Shown here piece by piece: positions 1 to 11,659 of a DNA stretch of 64,000 bases. The stretch spans positions 30,474,811 to 30,538,810 of the forward strand of contig NC_045128.1 in assembly GCF_007655135.1 (NCBI RefSeq). Direction: 5' to 3'. The stretch is from Punica granatum. Its lineage: Eukaryota; Streptophyta; Magnoliopsida; Myrtales; Lythraceae. Numbering within the stretch: position 1 is the first letter of the stretch; each line of letters opens with the position of its first letter. The position numbers and the translations under genes are program-made. Under the pieces are notes generated by a model. The model was given only the letters and a program-made list of their open reading frames with translations. It did no database searches and was not told the DNA's origin.

Positions 1-67
1 GTTAGAGATGTCTTGTGCCTTTAAGCAACAATTCCAAAGGTTCTGAATATTGCCTTGTCCTGGGCAG

Positions 68-3000
68 ACTCAGTCAGTTTCTGAATTGAAAGACTTTGTG
101 AAGAAGCTCAACTCACTACCAGAAATGACTGTAAGTAGTGTTGCTTTTGGCTATCTCAACTTGTTAAAGCTCTTAATTGTATCTTGTGAAGATTTGATGT
201 TTTCCATGATGCAGAGACACATAAATCTTGCTCAACATCTGTCAACATTTACTTCGAAGCCTTCATTTCTTGGACGCTTAGACATGGAACACACTATTGT
301 AGAGGCTCAGAGTTATGATATGTAAGCTAATTTGAAAATCCTTCCTTTTTTCCAATAGATTTTGCATTTGTGATAGACTAGAGAATACCCGCACTACATG
401 CGGAATCATCAAAATAAATATGTGGATTTTATTTTATTTTATTTTTTCGGTATGTACCCTGTTATCTGGAACCCATTGTCCCTGACTAATCCAATTCGAG
501 CCGAGTCGGCTTACTAAGGGATAAAGCTCTCCCGGTGTGGATTTTCTTTATCCACAATACTCAAACCCGAGACCTTGTTTAAGGAGAGCAAGTGCCGAAC
601 CGCTTGAACCAATATTCAATTATGGATTTTATACAATTAATAGGCATTTATTTTATACTACCGCTGATTAATTTAATATTTTATTGCAATGTAATGAAAA
701 AAGATACAGTGGTCAAATTCTTAACTGTAAAATAGGAACTGTAACACAACGAAAAGAGGAGAGAAGAGAGAGAAGAGATGAGAGAAAAGGGAGACAGTGA
801 GAAAGAAAGGTTAGTGGGTAGTTTCTATTAGTAATTTTACAATTTTAACTTTAAATTGGTAGCTCCTATAAATTTGAATATATCTAATATGGGCAATTTG
901 GGGAAGAGAAAGTTAGACGAAGAGATTGCTTCTCCTTTTATAATAGTATAGATCTACTTTTTTTTTTGTTTTTTGCTGGATGTGTGTGATAATGTACTGT
1001 TTACATACATTAAAGTAGAGTTAACTCTTTGTATCTTCAAAAAGTAACAGTATGCTGGTGATAATTGTCTGTCTTCCCAGTCATTGTAGAACTCTTTTTG
1101 TAGTTTAGTCCATTTAGGATTTACACTAGTTTATTGCTCAAAGGGCTTGAATTTTGCAATGCTGGGATCTTTTAAGAGTTTTCTCTTTGGACATGTAAAT
1201 TGATTGGTGAACTAATTTGGTAGTTCATTTGTAGATTAATCTCCGAGTCCTTATCCATCCCCAATTGAGGTTATCTTCTATCTGCTAATAAAAAGTATAC
1301 GACTTATGCTGAGACTGAATTCAAAATACAGTAATCTGGCAGTTTGTCAATATCCTTGCCATGCCTAATCATATTCATTTTATAACAAGATTTCCCCTGC
1401 CTTTTACCACGTAGAACTCTCAAGTATACGAGCAATGAAATGGTGTTTTCTGCCTAAAGTTCATGCAATACAAATCTTCTCTCTTCAACGTCTTCATTGC
1501 TGAATTGCATCTACTAAATATGTTGACTAAATTGTATCTCATTTTGTGTTCTCCCCAATCCTTTATGTTGCTGGAAGCTTGAATAGTTTTTCTCTGGTCT
1601 TGGCTGTTATTTAGGAAAGTCAGGATCTAACTATAATTGACGTTATAGCTTAGTTTGACATTTTAGCTTGATGTTGTTTGTTTAACAGATGTTTTGAGTA
1701 TATTGAAGAGATGATTCATAAGCAAGAACCTCTTGTCAACATCCTGAGACTTCTTATATTATTTTCCGTCACAAACTCAGGGTTGCCAAAGAAGCATTTT
1801 GATTATTTGAGGCAAGTATGGCTTGGTTTTGATAAAAGTTAGTTGTCGGTTTTGATAAAAGTTAGTGATTTGAGGCAATTATATTATTTCTTATGTACCT
1901 TTATTGAAATCTCTGTCTTCACTTTATTCAGGAGGGAGTTGCTCCATAGCTACGGATTTGAACACATGGCTACACTGAACAATTTGGAGAAAGCCGGACT
2001 GTTTAAAAGACAGGTTTTTTTGCCCTGTCTATGTAGAATTTAATTTTAGCGTCTGGATAGAGAAGCTAAGTAGACTGTTTCTCTAAGCAATTCAGTTAAT
2101 CAACCATATTATCTGAGACTTACAGGAGACAAAAGGCAACTGGTTGACAATAAAACGTGCCCTGCAGCTTGTTGTTGAGGACACTGATACTGCCAAGTAC
2201 GAGTCTCGTTGAGCATTTCTTTTCTATTTTGTGTTTTCTTTGATAAGGGGGTGCTACTATTTGGTTGTCGCTTGTGTTAAAAAGTAGTGAACAAAGATCT
2301 AAGAAACTATGAGCAGAGACCTTCATGGATCTCAGTGAGGATCGTTGTTCCTTTACACTGTTTGGATACACCTCATAAGGGGATCAAAATGATAGGAGAA
2401 GAAAAATGTTATCCCTTATTTAGATGTTGTTTGTAAAGGAAGGGATGAGAGGAATCGGTTTACATTGTTGGATGACAATACCTACTCTTTAAAGACATTC
2501 CAATGTAATTTGTTGGATTAGAACATTATGTCAATTTGGAGAATTGAGGACCCAAATTTCCTATGACTTCCTCCGGTCCAAAGAAAGTCTTAGAATGCAA
2601 TGGCGCAGGATAATATGTCTATGCTGATTCATGGTCCTCAACATATGAGAATATGCGTGCCTTTGTTATTGTTAATGTGTCGGAAGATCTTGAAGTATAA
2701 AAGTGTCTCATACTCCAGTGATCTATAACAGTATTTGCAGCTTTCTGTTTGATGTTCCTTTATTACTTGATGTGCTTCAGTTGGAAGCTCAGGCTAATTT
2801 ATGATCTTATTGCAGCCCTAATGATATCGCATACGTCTTTTCTGGATATGCCCCTCTCAGTATTCGGCTTGTTCAGAGTGCTATTCGATCTGGATGGTGG
2901 GTTTCTTTTTCTTTTTTCCTTTTCTTTTTCCTTGTTTTTGCTTTTTGCTGATATTCCTCTGTATTTTCTGTTGAGTTAGCCCAATCAACACCTTTCGCTC

Positions 3001-4169
3001 CTCACGCTTGGCTTCTTTGACCATGATCTAGTATTTTCACATGGCATATTAAATTATCTCTCTGATTAAGCTAATTTTCTCTCGTGCTACATTACAATGG
3101 GACAAGTATATCCAAAGAGTGATAGTTAAAGCACCCTGCATCGCTTTCCCTTGCAAATCATAAATTCCAATATGATCTTTAATCGATTGGCAAGTGTATC
3201 AGATTTAATTTTATCTAAAGTGAAATGATTGAAAAGGATACGAGTTAATATATGTCATAAGGTCGAAAGCGTCATTATTCTTTTTTTCTGATTTGCATAT
3301 CTTAGCAAGCTCTCACTCATGCCTTTATATGATCATTTGGTCTTCTAGGCGTCCCATTGAAGAAATTCTGAAGCTGCTGCCTGGACCTCATTCGGAATCG
3401 AAGAGAGTACGTTTTCTCATTCTTACCTTGTTGTCTTGCTGATTGTGGTCCACACTAAATTCTCTCTCTATGGCTAAATTAGGGAGTCTCTATAGTGACC
3501 ATTGCTTGATAGGTCACCAAAAGTGTGATGGACAAAAAGTGATATTGTTCCACCACCTAATAAAATCCACTCTCTTTGATTCTACCAGCAATGACCACAT
3601 ATACAACTTGCTGACAGATTAACATACCGAGATTTTCATTTTCTAAGTTTTTGTTAGATACTGTGGGCCTTGAGGTCATTTGCATTGATTTGATAAATAT
3701 TTCTTATTACACCTGCAGAGTGGATTTGCTACCAGTCCGTCATATGACTCGCTCAATGGTGCTCCAGCAGACAAGTAATGCTTCGATTTCTATGTTTTAC
3801 GTGATCTGTGTTCTTCGTTGTTGTCCTTAATAGTTTCTTCACTGTTTCCTTGGATGATGTTTCTTTGTGCATTCCAGATTATCTGACGGAAGGCGCTCCT
3901 TAGTACTCGTCGTTTTCATTGGAGGGGTGACTTTTGCCGAGATCTCTGCTCTCCGGTTTCTCAGTGCTCAGGTATGCTTGGACTTTTAACCTTTTATGGT
4001 CATCTATTCAGAACTGTTTAGTGTCTGAGTCGAATAATGCTGTCTCCCTTTTCTGATTCTTGTGTCATCTGTACTGCAGGAAGGAATGGCATACGATTTG
4101 ATTGTTGCAACGACAAAGATTGTCAGTGGACATACATTGACGGAGACATTCGTGGAGAACATGGGCTGA
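68..4169 (+). CDS. VPS33: VPS33-like Sec1/Munc18 vacuolar sorting protein, C-terminal part (5' end outside window)
   Basis: Ten exons close in frame: 68-130, 215-321, 1689-1811, 1932-2013, 2126-2196, 2816-2896, 3349-3406, 3719-3774, 3878-3971, 4080-4169 (stop TGA 4167-4169), giving 274 residues. Bases 1-67 are the end of an intron. The reading includes [40 protein letters not shown] and [15 protein letters not shown], which I recognise as the C-terminal half of plant VPS33 (about 590 residues in the family). VPS33 is the SM-family subunit of the HOPS and CORVET tethering complexes and binds SNAREs at endosomes and the vacuole. The third intron shown (1812-1931) appears to use a GC donor. The large intron 322-1688 carries a Helitron with a nested SINE. 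No frame breaks are seen, so the gene looks functional. Confidence 0.93.
378..952 (-). mobile_element. Non-autonomous Helitron in VPS33 intron
   Basis: Read on the minus strand, the element starts at 952 with TCTATACTATTATAAAAGG, a typical plant Helitron 5' terminus. It ends at 378 with a short GC hairpin (CCGCATGTAGTGCGG), a 7-base spacer and CTAG. The flanking bases are A (5') and T (3'), the host dinucleotide expected for Helitron insertion. Length is 575 bp including a nested SINE. There is no coding capacity, so it must have moved with helicase supplied elsewhere. Confidence 0.8.
433..622 (-). mobile_element. tRNA-derived SINE (family 1) nested inside the Helitron
   Basis: On the minus strand it begins TGGTTCAAGCGGTTCGGCAC (A-box-like). 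A B-box-like segment (GGTCTCGGGTTTGAGT) follows about 30 bases later, and the element ends in an A-rich tail. The flanks share TGGATTTTAT (423-432 and 623-632), a likely target-site duplication. A second copy of the same family lies at 27244-27431 in the opposite orientation. Confidence 0.75.
1812..1931 (+). other. GC-AG intron of VPS33
   Basis: The exon ends TTGAG and is followed by GCAAGT; the next exon starts after TTCAG at 1932. Only this junction yields the conserved [13 protein letters not shown] reading. The nearby GT at 1816 puts the downstream exon out of frame. AG|GCAAGT is the strong consensus for the minor GC-AG class of U2 introns. Confidence 0.75.
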
Positions 4170-4727
4170 TTGTTGTAAGTTGTGCCACATGCTCGGGAAA
4201 TCTGTCTTCTGAGAATCTCCCCATCCCCTGCTATGATCACCAACGTTTTCCGTTTGAAAGTCTTTTGTACCTCGAGGCACGCTGTTTATTTCTTGAGATC
4301 TTGTAATTCGCTTCTCCATCGTGTAATTCCCACCCTTTTGATCATGTGAGGAAATGGATGATTAACTTGATCTTGATGGAATGATTTTCGGAGGATTTAA
4401 TGTAAGATTGTATGCGTAAATATCTCATTAACATTAACCTGCGAATTTCAGTCTTCCATCTTTCATCTCTATCACCACTTCACTCTCTCTCACTCGAAAC
4501 CCAATACTTAAGCAGCCTTCCAGCCTTCTTCCACTTGTAATTTGTATCACCACAATCTCGAACTTCTCAGATTTGCTGGAAATTTCAGTCTGCAATTCTG
4601 CATTGCACTACTTTCAATTTCACTTGTACAAATGTAATTTTACATCTTTTGAGGAAGAGTATTGATATCAACTACCTCTATAACATTACCCATTACATTG
4701 AGAAAAAACAGCACACTAGCAAAGATG
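4170..4727. other. Convergent 3' region between VPS33 and the U-box ligase gene
   Basis: The two genes end tail-to-tail 558 bp apart, so this stretch must hold both 3' UTRs. The short open frames on both strands have no recognisable product. No transposon signature is seen. Confidence 0.7.
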
Positions 4728-7414
4728 TCACAAAGGAGGAGCTGCATCGAGACGCGGAAACTGCTCGAGCAAAGTCCCAGCCTTCCTCTTAGCCCGATCC
4801 GTCCCACTCTCCAAGAGCTCCCTCAGGATCTCCTCCGCCCCGAGCTCCCTCGCTAGCCTAAGCTGCTCCAGATCTCCCGAGCAGAGCGACCAGAGGACAG
4901 CAGATGCATTCTCCCGGTTCCGTGGTGAGCCAGTCCTGATGACCTCCACCAGGACTGGGATCGGCTCCGCTAGCCCTATTGCAGTCTTCCCCTCTGGGTG
5001 GCTGACGAGGATTGCCAATATCGCCAGGGCCTCATCCACCATCCCACCGCCGGAGTCCCTCAGGAGCCCCATGAGCGGGCCCACAATCCCAGCCCGGATT
5101 GCCCGGGCCTTGTTGCCCTGGTAGATGCAGAGGTTGAATATCGCAGTGGCAGCGTCCTTCTTCCCCCTCGGAGACCCATCGCACAATAGGCTTATAAGGG
5201 CCGGAATTGCCCCAGCAGCACCAATTGCCACCTTGTTCTCGTCCACCACTGATAGGCTAAAAAGGGTTGCGGCGGCATTCTCTCTTGCCTCCATGCTCCC
5301 CTTCTTCAGCACGTCCACTATGTCCGGAATAGCTCCCGCATTTACAATTGTCCCTTTGTTGCTCTCATTTATCGAGAGGTTGAGGAGAGCTGTCACCGCA
5401 TGTTCCTGGGTCCGAGGATCCGGTGAGGATAGCAGTTCCACAAGGAGTGGAATCGCACCAGCCTCTGCAATGCAAATCCTATTATCAGCATTCCTCTTGG
5501 CCAGGAGACGGAGCTCACCAGCAGCAGCCCTTTGTTGGTCGGTGTTCCCATTTGCGAGCTTCTCTAGGAGGGCATCAATGGCTGCCCGATCACAGTCAGA
5601 AGCACCACTTCCCCCTCCTGACTTCTTGCTCCGGCAGCTGCCTTGCTTCTTTGGAAGCTCGACTCCATTGCTGTCGCACCAAAGGGCGATTAGGCTCTTG
5701 AGGACATAGTTTGGAGTCAGGGCTGTGTGAAGGAGCGTCTGCTGCGTCTTTGGGCATGTGCGATGGCCAGCATCAAGCCATTTCTGGATGCACGATCTCT
5801 CGTACGTCTGCCAAAATAGAAAAGCAACAAGAGATTGTATTCAGTTACCAATGAATATGATCACTGTGCTTCAACATATCATCTATCAGCTCAAGCTTTC
5901 AAATTCAAACTTATCGAGAAACAATTAGCAGAAACTGGACATCCTTAAGCACCTGTCCAGTGGAAACGATGACAGGATCTTTCATCAGCTCGAGAGAAAC
6001 CGGGCACCGAAAATCATCAGGAATGACTGGAGACCTATGCTTCATCGGACTCTTCTCACCCTCACTGGCATCAGCCTCGGGATTCTCCTTAAGGACGCAG
6101 TCCTTTAGCTTCTTTAGCAACGAGGACATCACCTCCAAGCAATTTTCGGGATCGGCCCCGCTAGCAATAACCAGTTCGTGTATCGCAAGCGACTCTTTCT
6201 TTAGGTCATTGATAGTCCTGAGCTGAAGCTTCTCCGACAGCCTCTTCAGCACTGTGGGTTCTACGTCCTTCTCCTTCTGTGCCACGTCCAAGTCCATCAC
6301 GAGCTGTAAGTCAGTCCCTTCCCCCTTCGATTTGGCTCTCTTGAATTGAGCATGCACCAGTTCAATCTGCACACAGCACATAAGAACATGTCCAAAAATC
6401 TGACATTTCCATCTTAAAAACTAAGCAAAATAAATTTGACTATCGACCTGTTCGCGAACTTCTTCCGGAATGTCGAGCTTCGTATAAGGGACCTGACTGA
6501 GTGCCTCTTCTATCTGCTCCGTCACCCGGTGGAATTTTGCAGCACTCTTGTCCCACTGGAAAGCCTGCAAAAGAAAATCAACTGCTTCTCAACTTCAATA
6601 AGAAGACTGATTTGTTTCCATGACAATTTCATAAACTCGACTTCCTAACGAGACCGTATCTAACCAAGGTAGAATAGTCTTTCTCCTGGCACAGTTGGTG
6701 CAGTTCTTTCACAAGCTGCATCTATTGTCGACAATATAAGGGAATAAATATTCTCTGTTCTCGACAACAAATTTGCAAGAAAACTGAACCAACTTCACCG
6801 GAAAAATTCAGCATTCGGGCTACTGCTAGAATCTCTGCTGCTAATTTTAGGCAAGCTTCCAACAGCAGTCGATAACCGTAGACTTTACGAATATCTCACA
6901 AAATCATGCGCTGTTCCTGAGTCTTTGCTGATCAAGTGATCATGATTCCGAGAAACATCAATCACGAAACAAAATCCTTCTACTGCTTCCACGTTATACA
7001 AGTCAACAATGCATACCATCCTTAAACCGAATCATTCTAATGAACCGATATAGAAAGAATGCATGTAGTTCTTCACATTAATAAACCAAAGAAACTGAGA
7101 CACAATCCTCAAAATTCCGATGAATAATACTGAAAAGTTCGCACCTGGTAAAGCTTGCTTCCCTGATTCACAGACTTGAGCACAACCTTAGCAGAATCCA
7201 ATGCTCTCTTCAGCACCTCCAACCCCTCCAAGTCTTCTTCCCCAATTTCCTGGTCTCCATCCTTGAGCTCCTCAAACAGGGGGCTCAGCAGCTTAATCCT
7301 CCGCACCAGGTTGCTGTACATGTTCTTGCAGATGTTCCTGCACTCGGGCAGCCCGGCGATCTCCCTCACCGAGTCGGCGAGCGCCCCTACCAACTCGCCC
7401 TTCCGATCCCCCAT
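4728..7414 (-). CDS. PUB14: U-box/ARM-repeat E3 ubiquitin ligase, PUB13/PUB14 (SPL11) type
   Basis: Four minus-strand exons join in phase 0: 7414-7145, 6564-6448, 6366-5953, 5807-4728, giving 626 residues; Arabidopsis PUB14 is about 630. Residues 1-240 are the U-box N-terminal domain. The U-box follows at about 244-320 ([16 protein letters not shown], then [15 protein letters not shown] and [10 protein letters not shown]). A short basic linker leads to about six ARM repeats (345-620, e.g. [14 protein letters not shown] and [16 protein letters not shown]). The family transfers ubiquitin from an E2 to substrates; PUB13 acts on the FLS2 immune receptor and rice SPL11 controls cell death and flowering. 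I chose the ATG at 7414 (MGDRKGEL). An in-frame ATG at 7441 would add nine residues. Whether this is PUB13 or PUB14 is uncertain. The gene appears intact. Confidence 0.94.
6665..6721 (-). other. Possible cassette exon inside PUB intron 1
   Basis: Inside the 580-bp first intron, a 57-nt open segment (19 codons, [19 protein letters not shown]) is preceded by AG and followed by GT. It is a multiple of three, so inclusion would keep the frame. The recalled family alignment does not need it: skipping it gives the usual spacing before the KFHRV segment. The acceptor polypyrimidine tract is poor. Confidence 0.3.
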
Positions 7415-8084
7415 CTCCCAACTGCACCCTCGGGCGAACAACGATTCCTCCCTCTGGTGATTTCAGGGCAAAACGAGGAATTCCCAGAACAGAATCAGCA
7501 ACCCTCCATCGATAAAGATTCAGAATTTGAGACTACAAGGCCAAGAGGAGAGAGACCCACGTGAGGGAATTGACTGAATTGCAGCGAAAACCCAACCCGG
7601 AAACGGAACTACGACAACAGACAGAATTTCGGTAATCCCCAGGGACGAATAAAGAATTCGTTCCCCGCACAGACAGACAGAGCTTGCAATTCTCGAGCTG
7701 TGACGTGGGAAGCTAATGAAGAAACGCAGGAGTCGCCATAGATATGATATGGAAGTAAGGCAGACGGTGATCGCCCTCCCGGTAAAGAATGGAGAACAGA
7801 AACGAGGAAACGAAAGAAATGACGGAAATGAAAGAAAGAAAAAGAGGGAAATGATTAAATTCTTCTTCGGGTCAAGGTTAAACAGTGTGATATTGGGTTG
7901 GTTTTGTTTATGCAATTAGATGATTATTATTGTGATTGTTGATTAAAAAAAAAAAAAAAAAACCGAGTCGTCGGTTGTCTTCTTCTTCTTCTTCTTCTTC
8001 CTTCTGTGGGGAAAGAGAGAAGTTGCAGAGAAAGATGTGGCGTGACCAAAAGGTTTGATGACTTTTTGGACTTCTTTGCTCCCC
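7415..8084 (-). promoter_or_regulatory. 5' leader and proximal promoter of the U-box ligase gene
   Basis: The sequence just upstream of the start codon is the expected leader and promoter. It holds a run of about 18 A at 7945-7962 and a CTT trinucleotide repeat at about 7979-8003 (GAA on the gene strand). No TATA box can be assigned with confidence. Confidence 0.4.
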
Positions 8085-9126
8085 TTAGCCAACTGCAAAA
8101 TTAACTAACTCTTTTATCCCCCCCAAAAAAAATAAAAAAAGAAAAAGAAAAAAAGAACTACCTCTATCTATCCCTTCGCCTCCAGGCCTGAACCGACATT
8201 CGACTAGCCTCCTAATTAAGAAAAGTCGTGTTTCACAACGCCATACACTGCTCCTAAGACTAGAGAGCGTGTCGGAATTCAAATTTTGCCACTATGAAAA
8301 TAAAATGTTTAGTGATTATAACACAACCAGATTATTGCGTAAAACTCAACAACAACTGATATATGTAAAAATATACAGTTTATAATTTATTAAAATATCC
8401 TTCTTCGCCTTCACATGTATCGACCGCTAGTTGAGTTTTTACGGTCATATAATCATGTAATTGTCACCGAATATTTTCCAAGTCCATGGTCGGTGCACAC
8501 GCAAGCAATTAGACCTGTCGGCCCACGCTGGAAGGTCCCAATAGTAACGCCGCTACGGTACCGGAAAGGCCAATTACGGTCCTCCGCTATGTCAACGGTA
8601 TTCGCAGCAGCAGGTGAGAGATCAATCCCATCCACCAAACGCATCACCGGGCCCCGCATCCCGTCTAATCATCACCGTCCATCCCTCGCTTTCCCTAATC
8701 ACGGGTTCGTCGTGTTCGAGCAGGAGTTGGTGACATAGAATGATATTGATTATCATCATGATGAAACAATAATTTTATCAATCAATTAATTAATCTTCTA
8801 TCAACACATTATTATTATTGGACCATTTCAATTCCTCGCCTTGCGTACAAGAATATATAAATATATAAAAAAAAATCCCTGAAAAATTAGTTACATCAAT
8901 TAAAAAAAAAGGGTAAACAATTGGCAGTGAGAATTGGGATAATTTTATTATCACAATACATGTAGAGCAAACAAGAGGGGAAAATAAAGCCACCTTTTAT
9001 GATAGTGAGAATAGAGCGCCTCGGCATACAATAATGGTATGTACAGACAAAATATATCAAAACACCCGGAGCAACGTGTTCCTTCTTCCTCCCCGTGATG
9101 CCGGTCGAGTTCGGGACGCACTTCGA
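8085..9126. other. Intergenic between RABF1 3' end and PUB promoter
   Basis: The 3' UTR of the RABF1-like gene must lie at the low-coordinate side, ending somewhere below 9127. The rest is AT-rich with homopurine/homopyrimidine runs. An open stretch on the plus strand at 8415-8738 (107 codons) has no recognisable domain, and I do not call it a gene. Confidence 0.5.
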
Positions 9127-11659
9127 TCACGAAGAGGCTGGGCGCGGCAGTCGCTTTGCGATTTCCTGTTCAAGAGTAGATGTTCCGTTATCTCCTCGGC
9201 ATATGTTCGAGCCCCAACATCACAAATCCAAACAGGAAAGCGAGACAACAATCTAATCACATAGTTGCCCTCTAAATAAAAGAAATTAAAAAAAAAAAGA
9301 AAAAAAAAGCCTCAAGTCCAAACCTCTCTGAACCGAAGCACCTTTGAGGGTGGATCTCATGGTGCCCAAGCTCAGCCTAGGAAGGCCAAGTCCTCCTTGG
9401 CCAAGATATGCCAACCCGCCTTGCCGAGGCCGACTAGCCTGGCAAGGCAGAGAAGAACACAAGGAGCCCCTCAAAGGCAATATCTCAACTAGATGTAGCG
9501 GCAAATAGTTTGGCAGGAACATACATGAGAAATTCAAGGATGTTGTGGTTAGTTTTTCAGTTTCAAATTTGTCAGGAAGAAGCTGGCCTGCAGTGTCTGT
9601 CCATAGAAGTAAAGAGCCGAAATACCAAATCAAGTTTACACTGTCACAACTTGCTCAGTTTACAGGGCAGTCACGCAAACAATGTTGATTTTATTAATCC
9701 GAAAAAATCTATAGGGTACACTCTGTTCAAGGTCAAGTAATGCAGACCAGCAAGCACAAATAATTGTGGCTTCTCTGTAATCATATTACTGGGACTATAG
9801 GGGATCAATGCAAATATACATATTGCAGCTAAGCCAACACATGAATAAAAGTAAATACGTCCAACGAATGTACCTCAAACAGCTGGTTTATATTATCTGC
9901 AGTTTTTGCAGATGTCTCGATGAAGAACATCCTATTCTTCTCAGCATACTCCATGCCATCCTTTCAAAACAACATGAATTTGCATCAAATACATTCAATT
10001 GAACATGGCAATTAAACGGCTAACAAATTACAATCAACTCCAGATTGTTTCCCTTACCTGGTCAGAGACCTCTCGATTCTCAAGAAGGTCAGCCTTATTG
10101 CCAACTAAAGCCATCACCATATCAGGGCTACCGTGTTTCTGCAACTCCTGTAGAATAAAACGTGCCTTCAACAATCTCGTCCACAACATCACTTCATTCA
10201 AATAATACAGAAACATCGACAACTAAAATTTCCAAAAGAGAGATACCTTTACCCAATACTGGGCCTTCTGAAAAGATTCAGGGCTTGTTATATCGTAAAC
10301 CACCACTGCTACTGAAGCACCTCTATAGTAAAGTGGTGCAAGAGCTGCATACCTTGATAAGAGAAGGCAACCAATTCACCTTTTGATAGGAAAGCATCAA
10401 TGATCCAGTAAAGGAGATGGCACGTTGAAGAAGACAAATGAAAAACCTAGAAAGACTATTTGTCATATTAAGATACATCAACCAATCCAACTTCAATACC
10501 TCTCTTGACCGGCAGTATCCCATATTTCAAACTTGACTGTCGTCGAATCTTGCAATGCTATAGTCTGAGACAGGAATGATGCTCCAATAGTGACCTGAAA
10601 GTTTCAGAAGAAGTTAATTATCAAGAAGGACCTTCCTCGCATAATCAAATGCTAAAGCCCAGACGCATTATGGAGAGAAGGATAATGACAAGGATCATAA
10701 GGAATTAGCCAATAAGATACATTTCATAAGAATCATAAGTATATTTAAAAAAAAAAGATGTAAAATTCAGAAAGATATCGGGATCCCTTGCCTTGGATGT
10801 TGGATCGAACTGACCACGAACGAATCGGAGAACAATACAACTTTTACCGACGCCTGAATCACCAAGCAATACTAGCTGTAGAAGAAGATTGCAGCAGAAT
10901 GTGAACTTGTCATGGAGATTTTGGAGAATAATAAAAAAAGGTACCCCTTCCTTCCCGGGCAAAACTTGCAGTCGGATGTATATAGACAACTCAATCACAA
11001 AAACCAAGGAAACATCAAAGAATCCCAATCGTGGGAAGTCAAATTTGAAGAACAGCTTGGAACATTGCTTCTAGCAGACTATAAGAATCACATAAAAGAA
11101 AAATGTAATTTTGCCATCTAAAACAAATAATTCTCTGAAAAAAGCACGACTTTCGTGTTTGAGAATACTAAAGAAGATGTTGCGAGAGAAAACATGACGC
11201 GGATGAACCTTGACGCGCAGATTTTTTGCATCAGTTGCTCCACTATTCTCTGAATTGAGTCCACTCAACCTTCCCGAGTTCCTATCTGCGAACAACCAAT
11301 CCCAATTCAATTGAAAAACACCACGCGAATTCCCGAATTAACCACGAAATCTATCAGAGCCGCGCCCAATTCGAACAAATGCACCAAATCAGGACACTCC
11401 CACAGCTCCCCCATTCGAGAAAACAGAAACAGAAACCCTAATTACTGAACGCTAGAACAATAATCGACAACAATCACACGCATAATCACAAAATTCGATC
11501 CGAATTACAGCAGAGCCCAAGAAGGAACCAGTGATTCTAATAAACTAATCAGCTGAGCAAACCAGACAACCGCAGAATTCACCCGAATTGAATCTTGTTC
11601 AGATGAAAGGATGACCAAGAGACGGGGCTTCTACCTGGAAGGGAGGAGGAGCAGCCCAT
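9127..11659 (-). CDS. RABF1: RABF1/ARA6-like N-myristoylated Rab5-type GTPase
   Basis: Eight minus-strand exons close in frame to 200 residues (Arabidopsis ARA6 has about 202): 11659-11635, 11285-11209, 10875-10792, 10594-10500, 10352-10247, 10147-10058, 9960-9874, 9165-9127. The start MGCSSSLP gives Gly2 for N-myristoylation and Cys3 for palmitoylation. The C terminus (KRLPRPASS) lacks prenylation cysteines. Both features define the plant-unique RABF1 class. G motifs are GDSGVGKS (39-46), WDTAGQE (87-93), NKAD (146-149) and ETSAK (174-178). The family acts on multivesicular endosomes and in endosome-to-plasma-membrane traffic. The tiny 25-bp first coding exon encodes only the lipidation signal. 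Intron 3 appears to be GC-AG. Intron 7 (9166-9873) holds a GC-rich inserted-looking block. Confidence 0.95.
9330..9490. repeat. GC-rich palindromic block in RABF1 intron 7
   Basis: About 160 bases are much richer in GC than the surrounding intron. They contain short inverted repeats, for example CCTTGCC...GGCAAGG around 9420-9445 and AGGCCAAG...CTTGGCC around 9381-9402. It looks like an insertion, but no target-site duplication was found. Confidence 0.35.
10595..10791 (-). other. GC-AG intron of RABF1
   Basis: The exon encoding FDPTSK ends AAG and is followed by GCAAGG. The next exon starts after TTTCAG with GTCACTATTGGAGC (VTIGAS). The joined [14 protein letters not shown] reading matches the family. 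No usable GT donor lies near the junction. Confidence 0.75.

Noticed and set aside
5125..5709. 194-codon plus-strand frame
   Set aside because: It is antisense to the ARM-repeat exon of the U-box ligase, whose reading is conserved.
7415..7441. Upstream in-frame ATG extending the U-box ligase by nine residues
   Set aside because: MGDRKGEL better fits the family's start; the extension cannot be excluded.
8415..8738. 107-codon plus-strand frame
   Set aside because: No domain, no codon conservation evidence, no neighbouring exon; an antisense frame is also open.
9286..9633. 115-codon minus-strand frame in RABF1 intron 7 as an alternative last exon
   Set aside because: The product has no similarity to Rab C termini; the short exon at 9165-9127 gives the expected [12 protein letters not shown] end.
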